A stretch of 64,000 nucleotides of DNA from CAYTGR01 sp964437445 (GCA_964437445.1 CAYTGR010000012.1:24514-88513); one strand, 5' to 3'. Positions 9,094 through 17,651 are shown, numbered from the stretch's first letter. Notes: generated by a model not told the origin, from the letters alone. Made by a program: numbers and translations.

Positions 9094-10314
9094 ATGGCTA
9101 AGCAGAAGTTTGAACGCACCAAGCCGCATGTCAATATCGGGACGATTGGTCACATTGACCACGGCAAGACCACCCTGACCGCTGCTATTACCAGAACGCT
9201 GTCGCTCAAGGGTTGGGCTGAATTCAAGGCCTATGACGAGGTAGCCAAGGCCGATGCTAAGATGTTCCGCCGCGATGCGACCAAGATCTTGACAGTGGCC
9301 ATTTCCCACGTGGAGTACGAGACGGAAAAGCGGCACTACGCCCACGTGGACTGCCCCGGTCACCGGGACTATATCAAGAACATGATCACCGGTGCGGCCC
9401 AGATGGATGGCGCCATCCTGGTGGTCTCGGCAGTGGACGGCCCGATGCCCCAGACGCGGGAGCACATTCTGCTGGCTCGCCAGGTGGAAGTGCCCGCCAT
9501 CGTGGTCTTCTTGAACAAAGTGGACCTGATGGACGATCCCGAACTGCTGGAACTGGTAGAGCTGGAAGTCCGCGAGCTGCTCAGCTCCTACGGGTTCCCC
9601 GGCGATGAGACTCCCATCGTGCGCGGTTCGGCGCTGAATGCCCTTTCCTGCACCAGCACCGACCCCAACGCCCCGGAGTATCAGTGCATTTGGGAACTGA
9701 TGCGGGTCGTGGATGAGTATATCCCGACGCCGGAGCGCGCGGAAGACAAGCCGTTCTTGATGTCGGTGGAAGACGTCTTCTCCATCAAGGGCCGGGGCAC
9801 GGTGGTAACCGGTCGTGTGGACCGGGGGACGATGGTCCCGAACACCGAAGTGGAAATCATCGGGCTGCGCGAGAAGCCGATGCGGACCGTGGTCACCTCC
9901 ATGGAAATGTTCCACAAGATCCTGGACAAAGTGGTGGCTGGTGACAATGCCGGTCTGCTGCTGCGCGGTGTGGGCAAGGAAGACGTAGAGCGCGGGATGG
10001 TCATTGCCAAACCCGGCTCCATCAAGCCGCACACCAAGTTCGAGGCCCAGGTCTATGTCCTCAAGCGTGACGAGGGTGGTCGCCACAAGCCGTTCTTCAC
10101 CGGCTACAAGCCGCAGTTCTACATCCGCACGATGGATGTGACCGGTGAGGTCACCCTGCCGGCGGGCGTGGAGATGGTGATGCCGGGTGATAGTGTGACC
10201 ATGGGCGTGGAGCTGATCATCCCCGTGGCTATTGAAGCCGGTCTGCGCTTTGCTATCCGTGAGGGTGGTCTAACCGTCGGCGCCGGCGTCATCACCAAGA
10301 TTACGGAAGAATAA
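9094..10314 (+). CDS. tuf: elongation factor Tu, with unusual switch I
   Basis: Delivers aminoacyl-tRNA to the ribosome as a GTP complex; 406 residues. G1 (GHIDHGKT), G3 (DCPGHRD, keeping the catalytic His), G4 (NKVD) and G5 (GSAL) are intact, as are domains 2 and 3. The effector loop differs: where nearly all EF-Tu proteins have about APEEKARGITINT, this one reads through KMFRRDATKILTVAIS, about five residues longer and without RGITI. A Thr aligns with the Mg-coordinating Thr of switch I. The reading frame is clean on both sides, so no frameshift is apparent. A second, canonical tuf elsewhere in the genome is possible. Start ATG follows AAGGAGAGGG. Confidence 0.95.
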   Translation: MAKQKFERTKPHVNIGTIGHIDHGKTTLTAAITRTLSLKGWAEFKAYDEVAKADAKMFRRDATKILTVAISHVEYETEKRHYAHVDCPGHRDYIKNMITGAAQMDGAILVVSAVDGPMPQTREHILLARQVEVPAIVVFLNKVDLMDDPELLELVELEVRELLSSYGFPGDETPIVRGSALNALSCTSTDPNAPEYQCIWELMRVVDEYIPTPERAEDKPFLMSVEDVFSIKGRGTVVTGRVDRGTMVPNTEVEIIGLREKPMRTVVTSMEMFHKILDKVVAGDNAGLLLRGVGKEDVERGMVIAKPGSIKPHTKFEAQVYVLKRDEGGRHKPFFTGYKPQFYIRTMDVTGEVTLPAGVEMVMPGDSVTMGVELIIPVAIEAGLRFAIREGGLTVGAGVITKITEE

Positions 10315-10370
10315 GAGAGATCAGGGGTAGGCTGGACCTATCCCTATCTCTATCTTGTGAAAGGTGGCTT

Positions 10371-10679
10371 ATGGCTAAACAGCGCATTCGCATTCGGCTC
10401 AAGGGGTACGATCACCGGGTTCTGGATGAATCTGCGCGCCGCATTGTGGAAGCGGCGGAGCGGACTGGGGCTCACGTGGTGGGACCGGTGCCCTTGCCGA
10501 CCAAAATTGAGCACTTCACGATCCGGCGGTCCACGTTCATTGACAAGGACAGCCACGAGCACTTTGAAGTGCGCACCCACAAGCGGTTGATTGACATCCT
10601 GGAGCCAGATTCCAAGACGATTGATACTCTGATGCGGCTCAACATGCCGGCCGGAGTGGACATAGAGATCAAGCTCTAA
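10371..10679 (+). CDS. rpsJ: 30S ribosomal protein S10
   Basis: Small-subunit head protein that also acts in antitermination as NusE; 102 residues. RIRLKGYDHRVLDESARRIVEAA and the C-terminal RLNMPAGVDIEIKL are characteristic. It lies 56 bp after tuf behind AAAGGTGG. It opens the S10 cluster, but a structured spacer of about 150 bp separates it from rplC. Confidence 0.97.
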   Translation: MAKQRIRIRLKGYDHRVLDESARRIVEAAERTGAHVVGPVPLPTKIEHFTIRRSTFIDKDSHEHFEVRTHKRLIDILEPDSKTIDTLMRLNMPAGVDIEIKL

Positions 10680-10710
10680 GTCCACTGCCTTTGACGCCAC
10701 CCGTTCACTT

Positions 10711-10763
10711 CACCCCCCCTGGTGCCTGGCTCACCGACCGGAGGGTCAGGGGCCGGGGGGGTG
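10711..10763 (+). other. large hairpin between rpsJ and rplC
   Basis: CACCCCCCC (10711-10719) pairs perfectly with GGGGGGGTG (10755-10763), with further partial pairing inside. It occupies the unusually long spacer before rplC. No T run follows, so an mRNA-stability or leader element is more likely than a terminator. Confidence 0.5.
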
Positions 10764-10826
10764 CTGTGGGCAAAAATCTAAGGGATGATGCGGCGTACCT
10801 GGCGCCGACAGTCCCGGGAGGTTTGA

Positions 10827-11477
10827 ATGAAAGGAATTTTGGGGAAAAAGGTTGGAATGACCCAGGTCATCAAAGAAAATGGGGAAGTAGTGCCGGTGAC
10901 GGTGATTGAGGCCGGGCCGTGCTACGTGGTACAGGTCCGCACTGAGGCGCAGGACGGTTATCGCGCCGTGCAGCTAGGATTTGAGGAAGTACCGCCCAAG
11001 CGTTTGACTCAGGGGGAGCAAGGTCATTTGCGCCGCGCCGGGACACCGTTGCTGCGCCATCTGCGTGAGCTGCGGACCAGCTCCGGGGAGAGCTATGAGG
11101 TCGGCCAGCAGATTCTGGTGAATATTTTTCAGCCCGGCGAGCGGGTAGATATTGAAGGGATCAGCAAAGGCCGCGGGTTTGCCGGTGTCGTTAAGCGCCA
11201 CGGGTTTAAGGGGCAGGGCCATACTCACGGCGCCTCCGATCGGGAACGCCATCCGGGTTCCAACAGCTCCACGACGACACCGGGGCGGGTTTACAAGGGG
11301 AAGCGCATGGCGGGCCATATGGGAGCGGCGCAGGTGACGGCCATGAACCTGGAAGTGGTGTTGGTGGATCCGGAACGCAATTTGTTAGCCGTCAAGGGGA
11401 GCGTGCCGGGAGCCAACGGCGGGTTGGTGCTGGTCAAGTATGCGCGGAAACAGAAGGTCGCAAAGGGGAGGAAGTAA
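10827..11477 (+). CDS. rplC: 50S ribosomal protein L3
   Basis: Early-assembly large-subunit protein near the peptidyl transferase centre; 216 residues. It starts MKGILGKKVGMTQ and carries the central KGRGFAGVVKRHGFKGQ and HPGSNSS segments of the loop that reaches the catalytic centre. Start ATG follows GGGAGG. Its 3' end contains the ribosome-binding site of rplD. Confidence 0.97.
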   Translation: MKGILGKKVGMTQVIKENGEVVPVTVIEAGPCYVVQVRTEAQDGYRAVQLGFEEVPPKRLTQGEQGHLRRAGTPLLRHLRELRTSSGESYEVGQQILVNIFQPGERVDIEGISKGRGFAGVVKRHGFKGQGHTHGASDRERHPGSNSSTTTPGRVYKGKRMAGHMGAAQVTAMNLEVVLVDPERNLLAVKGSVPGANGGLVLVKYARKQKVAKGRK

Positions 11478-11478
11478 G

Positions 11479-12102
11479 GTGAACGTTCCGGTTTTGAATA
11501 TGCAGGGTGAGAAAGTCGGAGAGGTTGACCTGCGCCCCGAGATCTTTGAGGCCCCGGTGAATGTGGCCTTGATGCACCAGGCCCTGGTCCGCCAGCTGGC
11601 GAATGCTCGCCTGGGGACGCACAATACCAAAGGGCGCGGCGAGATTAACCGCACCAAGGCCAAGTGGTATCGGCAAAAGGGGACGGGCCGGGCGCGCCAT
11701 GGCAGCCGGTCGGCCAACCTCTTCGTGGGTGGTGGAAGCGCCCATGGGCCGCATCCCCACACCTATGAGAAGAAAATGCCCCGCCAGATGCGGCGTGCGG
11801 CGCTGCGGTCTGCTCTGTCGGCCAAGGCTGCCGGGCAGCAAATCGTGGTGGTGGATCAGCTGGAGATGGCGGCTCCCAAGACCAAAGAGATCGTGACAGT
11901 GCTGCGCAACCTGACAGCGGATAGCGGTAAGACGCTGATCCTGTTGCCGGAGCGCAACCTCACGGTTGAATTGTCGGCCCGGAATCTGCCCGCGGTACAG
12001 ACGTTGCGGGCGCATTACCTGAATATCCGGGATCTGCTGGGGGCCGATCATATCGTGATGCCGTTAGGGGCACTGGCAGTCGTGGAAGGCCTGTTGGGGT
12101 GA
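11479..12102 (+). CDS. rplD: 50S ribosomal protein L4
   Basis: Large-subunit exit-tunnel protein, 207 residues, known in E. coli also as the S10-operon regulator. The tunnel-loop region KWYRQKGTGRARHGSR and the HPHTYEKKMPR segment are visible. I chose GTG at 11479, one base after the rplC stop and preceded by GGGGAGGAAG; an in-frame ATG further upstream lies inside rplC. It belongs to a tight rplC-rplD-rplW-rplB series. Confidence 0.96.
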   Translation: MNVPVLNMQGEKVGEVDLRPEIFEAPVNVALMHQALVRQLANARLGTHNTKGRGEINRTKAKWYRQKGTGRARHGSRSANLFVGGGSAHGPHPHTYEKKMPRQMRRAALRSALSAKAAGQQIVVVDQLEMAAPKTKEIVTVLRNLTADSGKTLILLPERNLTVELSARNLPAVQTLRAHYLNIRDLLGADHIVMPLGALAVVEGLLG

Positions 12103-12105
12103 GCG

Positions 12106-12393
12106 ATGGATGTCTACGAAGTGATCGTGCGACCATTGGAAACTGAGAAGTCGGCGATTCAGCGCGAGATGGGCCAGTACCTCTTCGCGGTGAATCCGCG
12201 CGCGAATAAGATTGAGATCAAGCGGGCGGTGGAAGCCATCTACAATGTGAAGGTGGAGTCGGTCAATGTGATGAACATGGCCGCCAAGATCACCCGGCAG
12301 CGGGGCCGCCGTCCGGTGACACGCCGCCCGGTCTGGAAGAAGGCCGTGGTGACCCTGGCGCCCGGGCAGCGGATTGAAGCGTTGGAGGCATAA
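12106..12393 (+). CDS. rplW: 50S ribosomal protein L23
   Basis: Protein at the tunnel exit that docks trigger factor and SRP; 95 residues. It starts MDVYEVIVRPLETEKS and has the NKIEIKRAVEAIYNVKVESVNV segment typical of L23. It lies 3 bp after rplD and 3 bp before rplB, so translational coupling is likely. Confidence 0.96.
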   Translation: MDVYEVIVRPLETEKSAIQREMGQYLFAVNPRANKIEIKRAVEAIYNVKVESVNVMNMAAKITRQRGRRPVTRRPVWKKAVVTLAPGQRIEALEA

Positions 12394-12396
12394 GCG

Positions 12397-13233
12397 ATGG
12401 GTATCAAGAAGCAAAATCCGACGACCCCCGGCCGACGGTGGGTGATCGGGTATACTTTTGAAGAAATCACCCGGACCAAGCCCGAGAAGAGCTTGCTGCG
12501 GCCAATGCGCAAGCAGGGGGGGCGCAACTCTTACGGGCGTGTGACCGTGCGGCAGCGCGGCGGTGGGCATCAACGGCAGTACCGGTTGATTGATTTCCGG
12601 CGCGATAAGCTGAATGTGACGGCGCGGGTGGAATCCATTGAATATGATCCCAACCGGACTTCACGGATCGCTTTGCTGGTTTACACCGACGGCGAACGCC
12701 GCTATATCCTGGCCCCGCTGGGGCTGAAGGCCGGCGATCTGGTGGTCAGTGCCACCGAGGGGGCCGAAATCCGCGTGGGCAATGCGATGCCCCTGGAGCG
12801 GGTGCCCCTGGGGACCCTGATCCACAACCTGGAGCTGTACCCCGGTCGGGGGGGACAGCTGGTGCGTGCCGCCGGCGCGGCAGCGCAGGTGCTGGCGAAA
12901 GAGGGCGATTACGTCACCGTGCGGATGCCCAGCGGCGAGATGCGGCGGCTGCGCAAAGAGTGCATGGCGACGATTGGGCAGGTGGGGAACACGGAACATT
13001 CTAACGTCAAGCTGGGCAAGGCCGGGCGTCAGCGCTGGCTGGGCCGGCGGCCGGAAGTCCGTGGTTCGGCCATGTCACCCCGCGACCATCCCCATGGCGG
13101 TGGTGAAGGGCGCCAGCCGATTGGGATGCCAGGGCCGAAGTCGCCGTGGGGCAAGCCCACGCTGGGTAAGAAGACCCGCCGCAATAAGCGGACTGATAAG
13201 TATATTGTCCGGCGGCGCACCAGCGGTCGCTAA
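12397..13233 (+). CDS. rplB: 50S ribosomal protein L2
   Basis: Highly conserved protein needed for subunit joining and peptidyl transfer; 278 residues. The C-terminal MSPRDHPHGGGEGRQPIG segment contains the functionally important conserved His. An N-terminal RGGGHQRQYR block is also present. Confidence 0.97.
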   Translation: MGIKKQNPTTPGRRWVIGYTFEEITRTKPEKSLLRPMRKQGGRNSYGRVTVRQRGGGHQRQYRLIDFRRDKLNVTARVESIEYDPNRTSRIALLVYTDGERRYILAPLGLKAGDLVVSATEGAEIRVGNAMPLERVPLGTLIHNLELYPGRGGQLVRAAGAAAQVLAKEGDYVTVRMPSGEMRRLRKECMATIGQVGNTEHSNVKLGKAGRQRWLGRRPEVRGSAMSPRDHPHGGGEGRQPIGMPGPKSPWGKPTLGKKTRRNKRTDKYIVRRRTSGR

Positions 13234-13251
13234 AGATAAGGGAGGTAGCCA

Positions 13252-13533
13252 ATGTCGCGGTCGTTGAAAAAAGGGCCGTATGTAGACCCGAAGTTGCTGA
13301 AGAAGGTTGAAGAGATGAATCGCGCCGGGGAAAAGCGGGTCGTCCGCACGTGGTCACGGGCTTCTGTGATCTTCCCCCAAATGGTCGGCCACACCATTGC
13401 GGTGCACGATGGACGTCGGCATGTGCCGATTTACATCACCGAGAACATGGTGGGTCACCGGTTGGGTGAATTTGCCCCCACCCGTATGTTCCGCGGTCAC
13501 ATCACCAAAGAGAAGAAGGGCGCGGTCAGGTAG
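13252..13533 (+). CDS. rpsS: 30S ribosomal protein S19
   Basis: Head protein that forms a complex with S13; 93 residues. It starts MSRSLKKGPYVDPKLLKK and carries the GHRLGEFAPTRMFRGH signature. Its ATG is preceded by GGGAGG. It lies between rplB and rplV as in the standard S10 operon. Confidence 0.97.
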   Translation: MSRSLKKGPYVDPKLLKKVEEMNRAGEKRVVRTWSRASVIFPQMVGHTIAVHDGRRHVPIYITENMVGHRLGEFAPTRMFRGHITKEKKGAVR

Positions 13534-13547
13534 GAGAAAGGGGAATC

Positions 13548-13904
13548 ATGGGGCAAACAGTGAAGGCTTATGCACGACATATCCCGGTCACGCCCATCAA
13601 GATGCGGCGCGTCATCGGCCCCCTGCGCGGGATGCAGGCGCAACGAGCGTTGGAGCTGGTGCGCGTGCTGCCGCACTCGGCGGCGCAGCCGGTAGCCAAA
13701 CTGCTGAAATCAGCACTGGCCAACGCCGATGAGATGGGATTGGACCTGGAGAGCTTGTACATCGTTCAGCTGGCCGCCGATGAGGGGCCGGGTGTCATGC
13801 CGGGCAAGGGCTGGCGGGCAGGCTGGGGCAGCCGGGGGCGCTATCGCCCGATCCGGAAACGCTCATCGCACATCACTTTAGTCCTGGAAGAACGGGCTGA
13901 GTAG
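13548..13904 (+). CDS. rplV: 50S ribosomal protein L22
   Basis: Tunnel-constriction protein, partner of L4; 118 residues. The beta-hairpin region RAGWGSRGRYRPIRKRSSHITLVLEE is recognisable. In macrolide-resistant bacteria this hairpin is a mutation site, and no disruption is visible here. Confidence 0.96.
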   Translation: MGQTVKAYARHIPVTPIKMRRVIGPLRGMQAQRALELVRVLPHSAAQPVAKLLKSALANADEMGLDLESLYIVQLAADEGPGVMPGKGWRAGWGSRGRYRPIRKRSSHITLVLEERAE

Positions 13905-13926
13905 GTGAATTAGAAGGAGGCTCATC

Positions 13927-14619
13927 TTGGGACGCAAAGTTCATCCTTATGGTTTTCGTCTAAAGATCATCCGGGACTGGCAATCGCGTTGGTACGCTGA
14001 AGGGCGCGCCTACTCGGAGATGCTGAAAGAGGATGCCGCGATCCGCTCCCTGATAGAACGAGAGATGCGTTCCCGCTCCAAAGACGGGCAGAGCGGTGTC
14101 TCGCGGGTAGAAATTGAACGTTTTCCGCCCAACCAGGTGTCGGTTATTATCTTTACGACCCGCCCGGGCATTGTGATCGGGCGCAAAGGCGAAAACGTGA
14201 AGGTGTTACGCCAGAATCTGGAGGCGCTCACGAAAGGGAAACAGGTCCACGTGGATGTGCAGGAAGTGGATCAGGCCGATCTGGACGCCAAGCTGGTAGC
14301 CGAGAACATCGTGGCGCAGCTGGAGAAGCGCATTTACCACACGCGGGCCATGAAGCGGGCGCTGCGGCAGGCGATGCGGTCCGGGGCACAGGGGATCAAG
14401 ATCATGTGCAGCGGCCGCCTGGCCGGCTCAGAAATGGCGCGCCGGGAGTGGTTGCGTGAGGGACGGGTGCCGCTCCAGACCATGCGGGCCGACATTGACT
14501 TTGCCAAGGGCGAGGCTCTGACGACCTACGGGCGCATCGGCGTGAAGGTGTGGATCTACAAGGGCGAGGTGTTGCCCAGCCGGTCCACGGCCGCCGCAGA
14601 GCCGTCTCAGGATGCGTAG
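13927..14619 (+). CDS. rpsC: 30S ribosomal protein S3
   Basis: mRNA-entry-channel protein with helicase role; 230 residues. It starts at TTG 13927 behind AGAAGGAGG, giving MGRKVHPYGFRLKI. The KH-type domain carries RPGIVIGRKGENVK, and the C-terminal domain carries SGRLAGSEMARREWLREGRVPLQT. An in-frame ATG further on would remove conserved N-terminal residues. Confidence 0.96.
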   Translation: MGRKVHPYGFRLKIIRDWQSRWYAEGRAYSEMLKEDAAIRSLIEREMRSRSKDGQSGVSRVEIERFPPNQVSVIIFTTRPGIVIGRKGENVKVLRQNLEALTKGKQVHVDVQEVDQADLDAKLVAENIVAQLEKRIYHTRAMKRALRQAMRSGAQGIKIMCSGRLAGSEMARREWLREGRVPLQTMRADIDFAKGEALTTYGRIGVKVWIYKGEVLPSRSTAAAEPSQDA

Positions 14620-14643
14620 TAGGGAGCGTAAGGAGGAATAGCC

Positions 14644-15078
14644 ATGTTAATGCCAAAGCGGGTGAAATACCGCAAGCAACAGCGTGGGCGCATGGTAGGC
14701 ACCGAGAGCCGGGGCGTGGAGATCTCCTTCGGGGAGTACGGCCTGCAGGCTTTGGAGCCGGCCTGGATCACCGCGCGTCAGATTGAGGCGGCGCGCCGGG
14801 CGATTGTCCGGTACATGAAACGCCGTGGGAAGTACTGGGTCCGCATTTTCCCTGACAAGCCGGTCACGGCCAAGCCAGCCGAGACGCGCATGGGTAAAGG
14901 GAAAGGAAATGTAGATCATTGGGTGTCGGTCGTGCGGCCGGGCCGGGTGATGTTTGAGGTGGGTGGCGTGCCGGATGACGTGGCCCGCGAGGCGCTGCGC
15001 CTGGCGGCCCACAAACTCCCCATCAGGACTCAGGTGATTGCCCGCCTGGAGTCGGCTGAGGCGACGGCAGGAGAGTAA
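14644..15078 (+). CDS. rplP: 50S ribosomal protein L16
   Basis: Large-subunit protein near the A-site tRNA; 144 residues. It starts MLMPKRVKYRKQQRGRMVG and has RIFPDKPVTAKPAETRMGKGKG followed by PGRVMFEVGGV. It lies between rpsC and rpmC. Confidence 0.97.
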   Translation: MLMPKRVKYRKQQRGRMVGTESRGVEISFGEYGLQALEPAWITARQIEAARRAIVRYMKRRGKYWVRIFPDKPVTAKPAETRMGKGKGNVDHWVSVVRPGRVMFEVGGVPDDVAREALRLAAHKLPIRTQVIARLESAEATAGE

Positions 15079-15303
15079 GTGGGTATGGAAACAAAGACGT
15101 TACGCGAATTGGCGACCGCAGAGCTGCAGGTGCGTTTGCAAGAGAGCCGCCGTGAACTCTTCAACCTGCGCCAGCAATGGTTTACTGGCGGGTTAGAGGA
15201 TGCCAATCGGATGCGGGCTGTGCGTAAAGATATCGCTCGGATTTTGACAATTCTCCGGGAGCGCGAACTGGCGTCCCAGGGGCAGGAAGGAGGCGCGGCA
15301 TGA
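15079..15303 (+). CDS. rpmC: 50S ribosomal protein L29
   Basis: Small two-helix protein at the tunnel exit; 74 residues. The core ELQVRLQESRRELFNLRQQWFTGG followed by RAVRKDIARILTILRERE is typical. GTG at 15079 fits the spacing from AGGAG better than the in-frame ATG six bases later. The stop overlaps the rpsQ start by four bases. Confidence 0.94.
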   Translation: MGMETKTLRELATAELQVRLQESRRELFNLRQQWFTGGLEDANRMRAVRKDIARILTILRERELASQGQEGGAA

Positions 15304-15551
15304 AAGAGCAGCGCAAACGGTTGGTGGGAATCGTCACCAGCGATAAAATGGATAAGACCATCGTAGTGGTCGTGGAGCGGCAGTACCGCCACCCCCTGTA
15401 CAAAAAGGTGGTGCGGTCCACCAAGAAATATCTGGCCCACGATGAGGAAAATGCCTGCCAGGTCGGGGATCGGGTGCAGATTCTGGAAGCCCGTCCTCTG
15501 AGCCGCCGCAAGCGCTGGGTCGTGGAAGAAATCCTGGAGCGGGCTGCGTAA
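15300..15551 (+). CDS. rpsQ: 30S ribosomal protein S17
   Basis: Primary 16S-binding protein with an OB fold; 83 residues. KRLVGIVTSDKMDKTIVV and RHPLYKKVVRSTKKYLAHDE are the family blocks. It overlaps rpmC by 4 bp. Confidence 0.96.
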   Translation: MKEQRKRLVGIVTSDKMDKTIVVVVERQYRHPLYKKVVRSTKKYLAHDEENACQVGDRVQILEARPLSRRKRWVVEEILERAA

Positions 15552-15571
15552 GCCGGCAAGGAGAAGGTGAA

Positions 15572-15943
15572 ATGATTCAGCAGGAGACGCGGCTGACCGT
15601 AGCGGATAACACGGGCGCTCAGGAGCTGCTTTGCATTCGCGTGATGGGGGGCTCCCGGCGTAAGTATGGCTACGTTGGAGATGTGATTGTGGCGACCGTC
15701 AAAGAGGCAACGCCTACCGCGGCGGTGAAGAAGGGCGATGTGGTCAAGGCGGTGATCGTGCGGGTGGCCAAGGAATACCGCCGCCCGGATGGTTCCTACA
15801 TTCGCTTTGACGATAACGCAGCGGTGGTCCTGGACTCGGCGGGGATCAATCCCCGGGGAACCCGGATTTTCGGGCCGGTGGCCCGCGAATTGCGCGAAAA
15901 GGGTTTCATGAAAATTGTATCTTTGGCACCGGAAGTGCTTTAG
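15572..15943 (+). CDS. rplN: 50S ribosomal protein L14
   Basis: Intersubunit-bridge protein; 123 residues. It starts MIQQETRLTVADNTGAQELL and ends GFMKIVSLAPEVL; the DDNAAVVLD and GTRIFGPVARELRE blocks are intact. The gene is complete before the N gap; its last 45 bases are duplicated on the far side of the gap. Confidence 0.96.
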   Translation: MIQQETRLTVADNTGAQELLCIRVMGGSRRKYGYVGDVIVATVKEATPTAAVKKGDVVKAVIVRVAKEYRRPDGSYIRFDDNAAVVLDSAGINPRGTRIFGPVARELREKGFMKIVSLAPEVL

Positions 15944-15953
15944 CCGGTGGTGA

Positions 15954-16053
15954 NNNNNNNNNNNNNNNNNNNNNNNNNNNNNNNNNNNNNNNNNNNNNNN
16001 NNNNNNNNNNNNNNNNNNNNNNNNNNNNNNNNNNNNNNNNNNNNNNNNNNNNN
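15954..16053. other. 100-N scaffold gap flanked by a 55-bp exact duplication
   Basis: The 55 bases at 15899-15953 recur exactly at 16054-16108. Collapsing them gives a normal 16-bp rplN-rplX spacer containing GAGGTG. The gap is therefore probably an artefact of joining two overlapping contigs, and no gene is missing. Confidence 0.9.
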
Positions 16054-16117
16054 AAGGGTTTCATGAAAATTGTATCTTTGGCACCGGAAGTGCTTTAGCC
16101 GGTGGTGAGGTGTAACA

Positions 16118-16441
16118 ATGAACCGGATTAGAAAAGGTGATACCGTAGAGGTGATCTCGGGCGACGACCGGGGGGAGCGCAATACCGTGTTGCGGGTGCT
16201 GCTCAAGGAACAACGGGTAGTCGTTTCCAAGGTCAACCTCATCACAAAGCATCAACGGTCCCAACGGGCAGGGCGGTCGCAGATGCAGGGCGGCCGGATC
16301 AAGCTGGAGGCTCCCATCCATCTGTCCAACGTGATGCTGGTTTGTCCGCATTGTAACCGGGCGACCCGCGTGGGCTATGAGCAGCTGGCTGATGGCCGCA
16401 AAGTGCGGGTCTGCCGCCGGTGCAACGAGGCGATTGATTAG
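16118..16441 (+). CDS. rplX: 50S ribosomal protein L24
   Basis: Assembly-initiator protein with a KOW motif; 107 residues. RKGDTVEVISGDDRGERNTVLRV is the KOW region. The C-terminal part carries two CxxC pairs (CPHC and CRRC), a zinc-binding-like extension seen in part of the family. Confidence 0.95.
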   Translation: MNRIRKGDTVEVISGDDRGERNTVLRVLLKEQRVVVSKVNLITKHQRSQRAGRSQMQGGRIKLEAPIHLSNVMLVCPHCNRATRVGYEQLADGRKVRVCRRCNEAID

Positions 16442-16451
16442 GAGGGGACCC

Positions 16452-16991
16452 ATGCAAAGACTGCGAACTATCTATGAACAAGAGGTCACGCCGACCCTGA
16501 TGCGGGAGTTTGGCTACCGTAACCTGATGCAGGTCCCCCGGATTCGCAAAGTGGTGCTCAATATCGGGGTGGGAGAAGCGCTGGATAACCCGAAGGCCCT
16601 GGAGTTTGCCTCCACCGACCTGACCCAGATTACCGGCCAGCATCCGGTGATCACCAAGGCGCATCGGTCCATTGCCAATTTCAAGTTGCGGGAAGGCCGT
16701 TCCATCGGCGTCAAAGTCACGTTGCGCGGGGATCGGATGTGGGCTTTCCTGGACCGGCTCTTGAACGTGGCGCTGCCCCGGACTCGTGACTTTCACGGGG
16801 TAACCGACAAGTTTGATGGGCGCGGCAACTACAGTCTGGGGCTGCGCGAACAGTTGATCTTCCCGGAGATTGAATACGACAAAGTGGACAAGCTACGGGG
16901 GATGGAGATCAACATCACGACGACGGCGGAGACGGATGAAGAGGCCCGGCGGCTGCTGGAACTGCTGGGGATGCCGTTCCGACGTGCCTGA
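16452..16991 (+). CDS. rplE: 50S ribosomal protein L5
   Basis: 5S rRNA-binding protein of the central protuberance; 179 residues. It starts MQRLRTIYEQEVTPTLMREFGY, with VRIRKVVLNIGVG-like and LDRLLNVALPRTRDFHGV blocks. ATG at 16452 has GGAGGGG in front; the longer in-frame start lies within rplX. Confidence 0.97.
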   Translation: MQRLRTIYEQEVTPTLMREFGYRNLMQVPRIRKVVLNIGVGEALDNPKALEFASTDLTQITGQHPVITKAHRSIANFKLREGRSIGVKVTLRGDRMWAFLDRLLNVALPRTRDFHGVTDKFDGRGNYSLGLREQLIFPEIEYDKVDKLRGMEINITTTAETDEEARRLLELLGMPFRRA

Positions 16992-17029
16992 GTGCGCAGA
17001 CGAGCACGACGCACAAGAAGGAGTAGCGT

Positions 17030-17212
17030 ATGGCGAGTAAAGGAATCATTCTGCGAGAACAGCAGCGCAAATATCCGACGCGGGTGCGTAACCGCTGCAG
17101 TCGCTGTGGCCGTCCGCATGGGTACTATCGTCGGTTTGGCCTGTGCCGGATTTGCCTGCGTGAGCTGGCCTTAGAGGGGAAGATCCCCGGCCTGGTCAAA
17201 TCCAGCTGGTAA
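17030..17212 (+). CDS. rpsN: 30S ribosomal protein S14, zinc-binding short form
   Basis: Head protein; 60 residues, matching the short type-Z S14. Four cysteines in CSRC and CRIC form the zinc ribbon, followed by LRELALEGKIPGLVKSSW. AAGGAG precedes the ATG. The short zinc form is normal in Gram-positive bacteria and Chloroflexota. Confidence 0.96.
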   Translation: MASKGIILREQQRKYPTRVRNRCSRCGRPHGYYRRFGLCRICLRELALEGKIPGLVKSSW

Positions 17213-17227
17213 GAGGGAGTGGGGAGC

Positions 17228-17635
17228 ATGACAACCTCAGACCCGATTGGCGATATGTTGGCACGCATTCATAATGCCCTGCTGATCAAGCAGGAGGCCG
17301 TGGTGATGCCGGCGTCCAATCTCAAGGTGGCAATCGCTAAAATCTTGAAGGACGAAGGCTATATTGAGGACTATCATGTGGTCAAGGACCCCGTCCAGCC
17401 GCAGTTGAGCCTCCGGTTGAAGTACCAGGGTGACCTGAAGCACCTGAAACCGGTCATCACGGGCTTGAAACGGGTGAGCAAGCCGGGGCGGCGGATCTAT
17501 ACCTCGGTGAAGGAAATCCCCTGGGTGCGCAGCGGGATGGGCGTTGCCATCCTTTCCACGCCCAAGGGGGTGCTCACCGGTGAACAGGCCCGGCGACTCA
17601 ACGTCGGCGGCGAGATCCTCTGCTACATCTGGTAG
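17228..17635 (+). CDS. rpsH: 30S ribosomal protein S8
   Basis: 16S central-domain binder; 135 residues. DPIGDMLARIHNALL at the N-terminus and GVAILSTPKGVLTGEQARRLNVGGEILCYIW at the end are diagnostic (shown here only as landmark segments). I took ATG 17228; an in-frame GTG nine bases upstream has poorer spacing to GAGGGAG. Confidence 0.96.
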   Translation: MTTSDPIGDMLARIHNALLIKQEAVVMPASNLKVAIAKILKDEGYIEDYHVVKDPVQPQLSLRLKYQGDLKHLKPVITGLKRVSKPGRRIYTSVKEIPWVRSGMGVAILSTPKGVLTGEQARRLNVGGEILCYIW

Positions 17636-17651
17636 CCCAGGGAGGTGTAGA

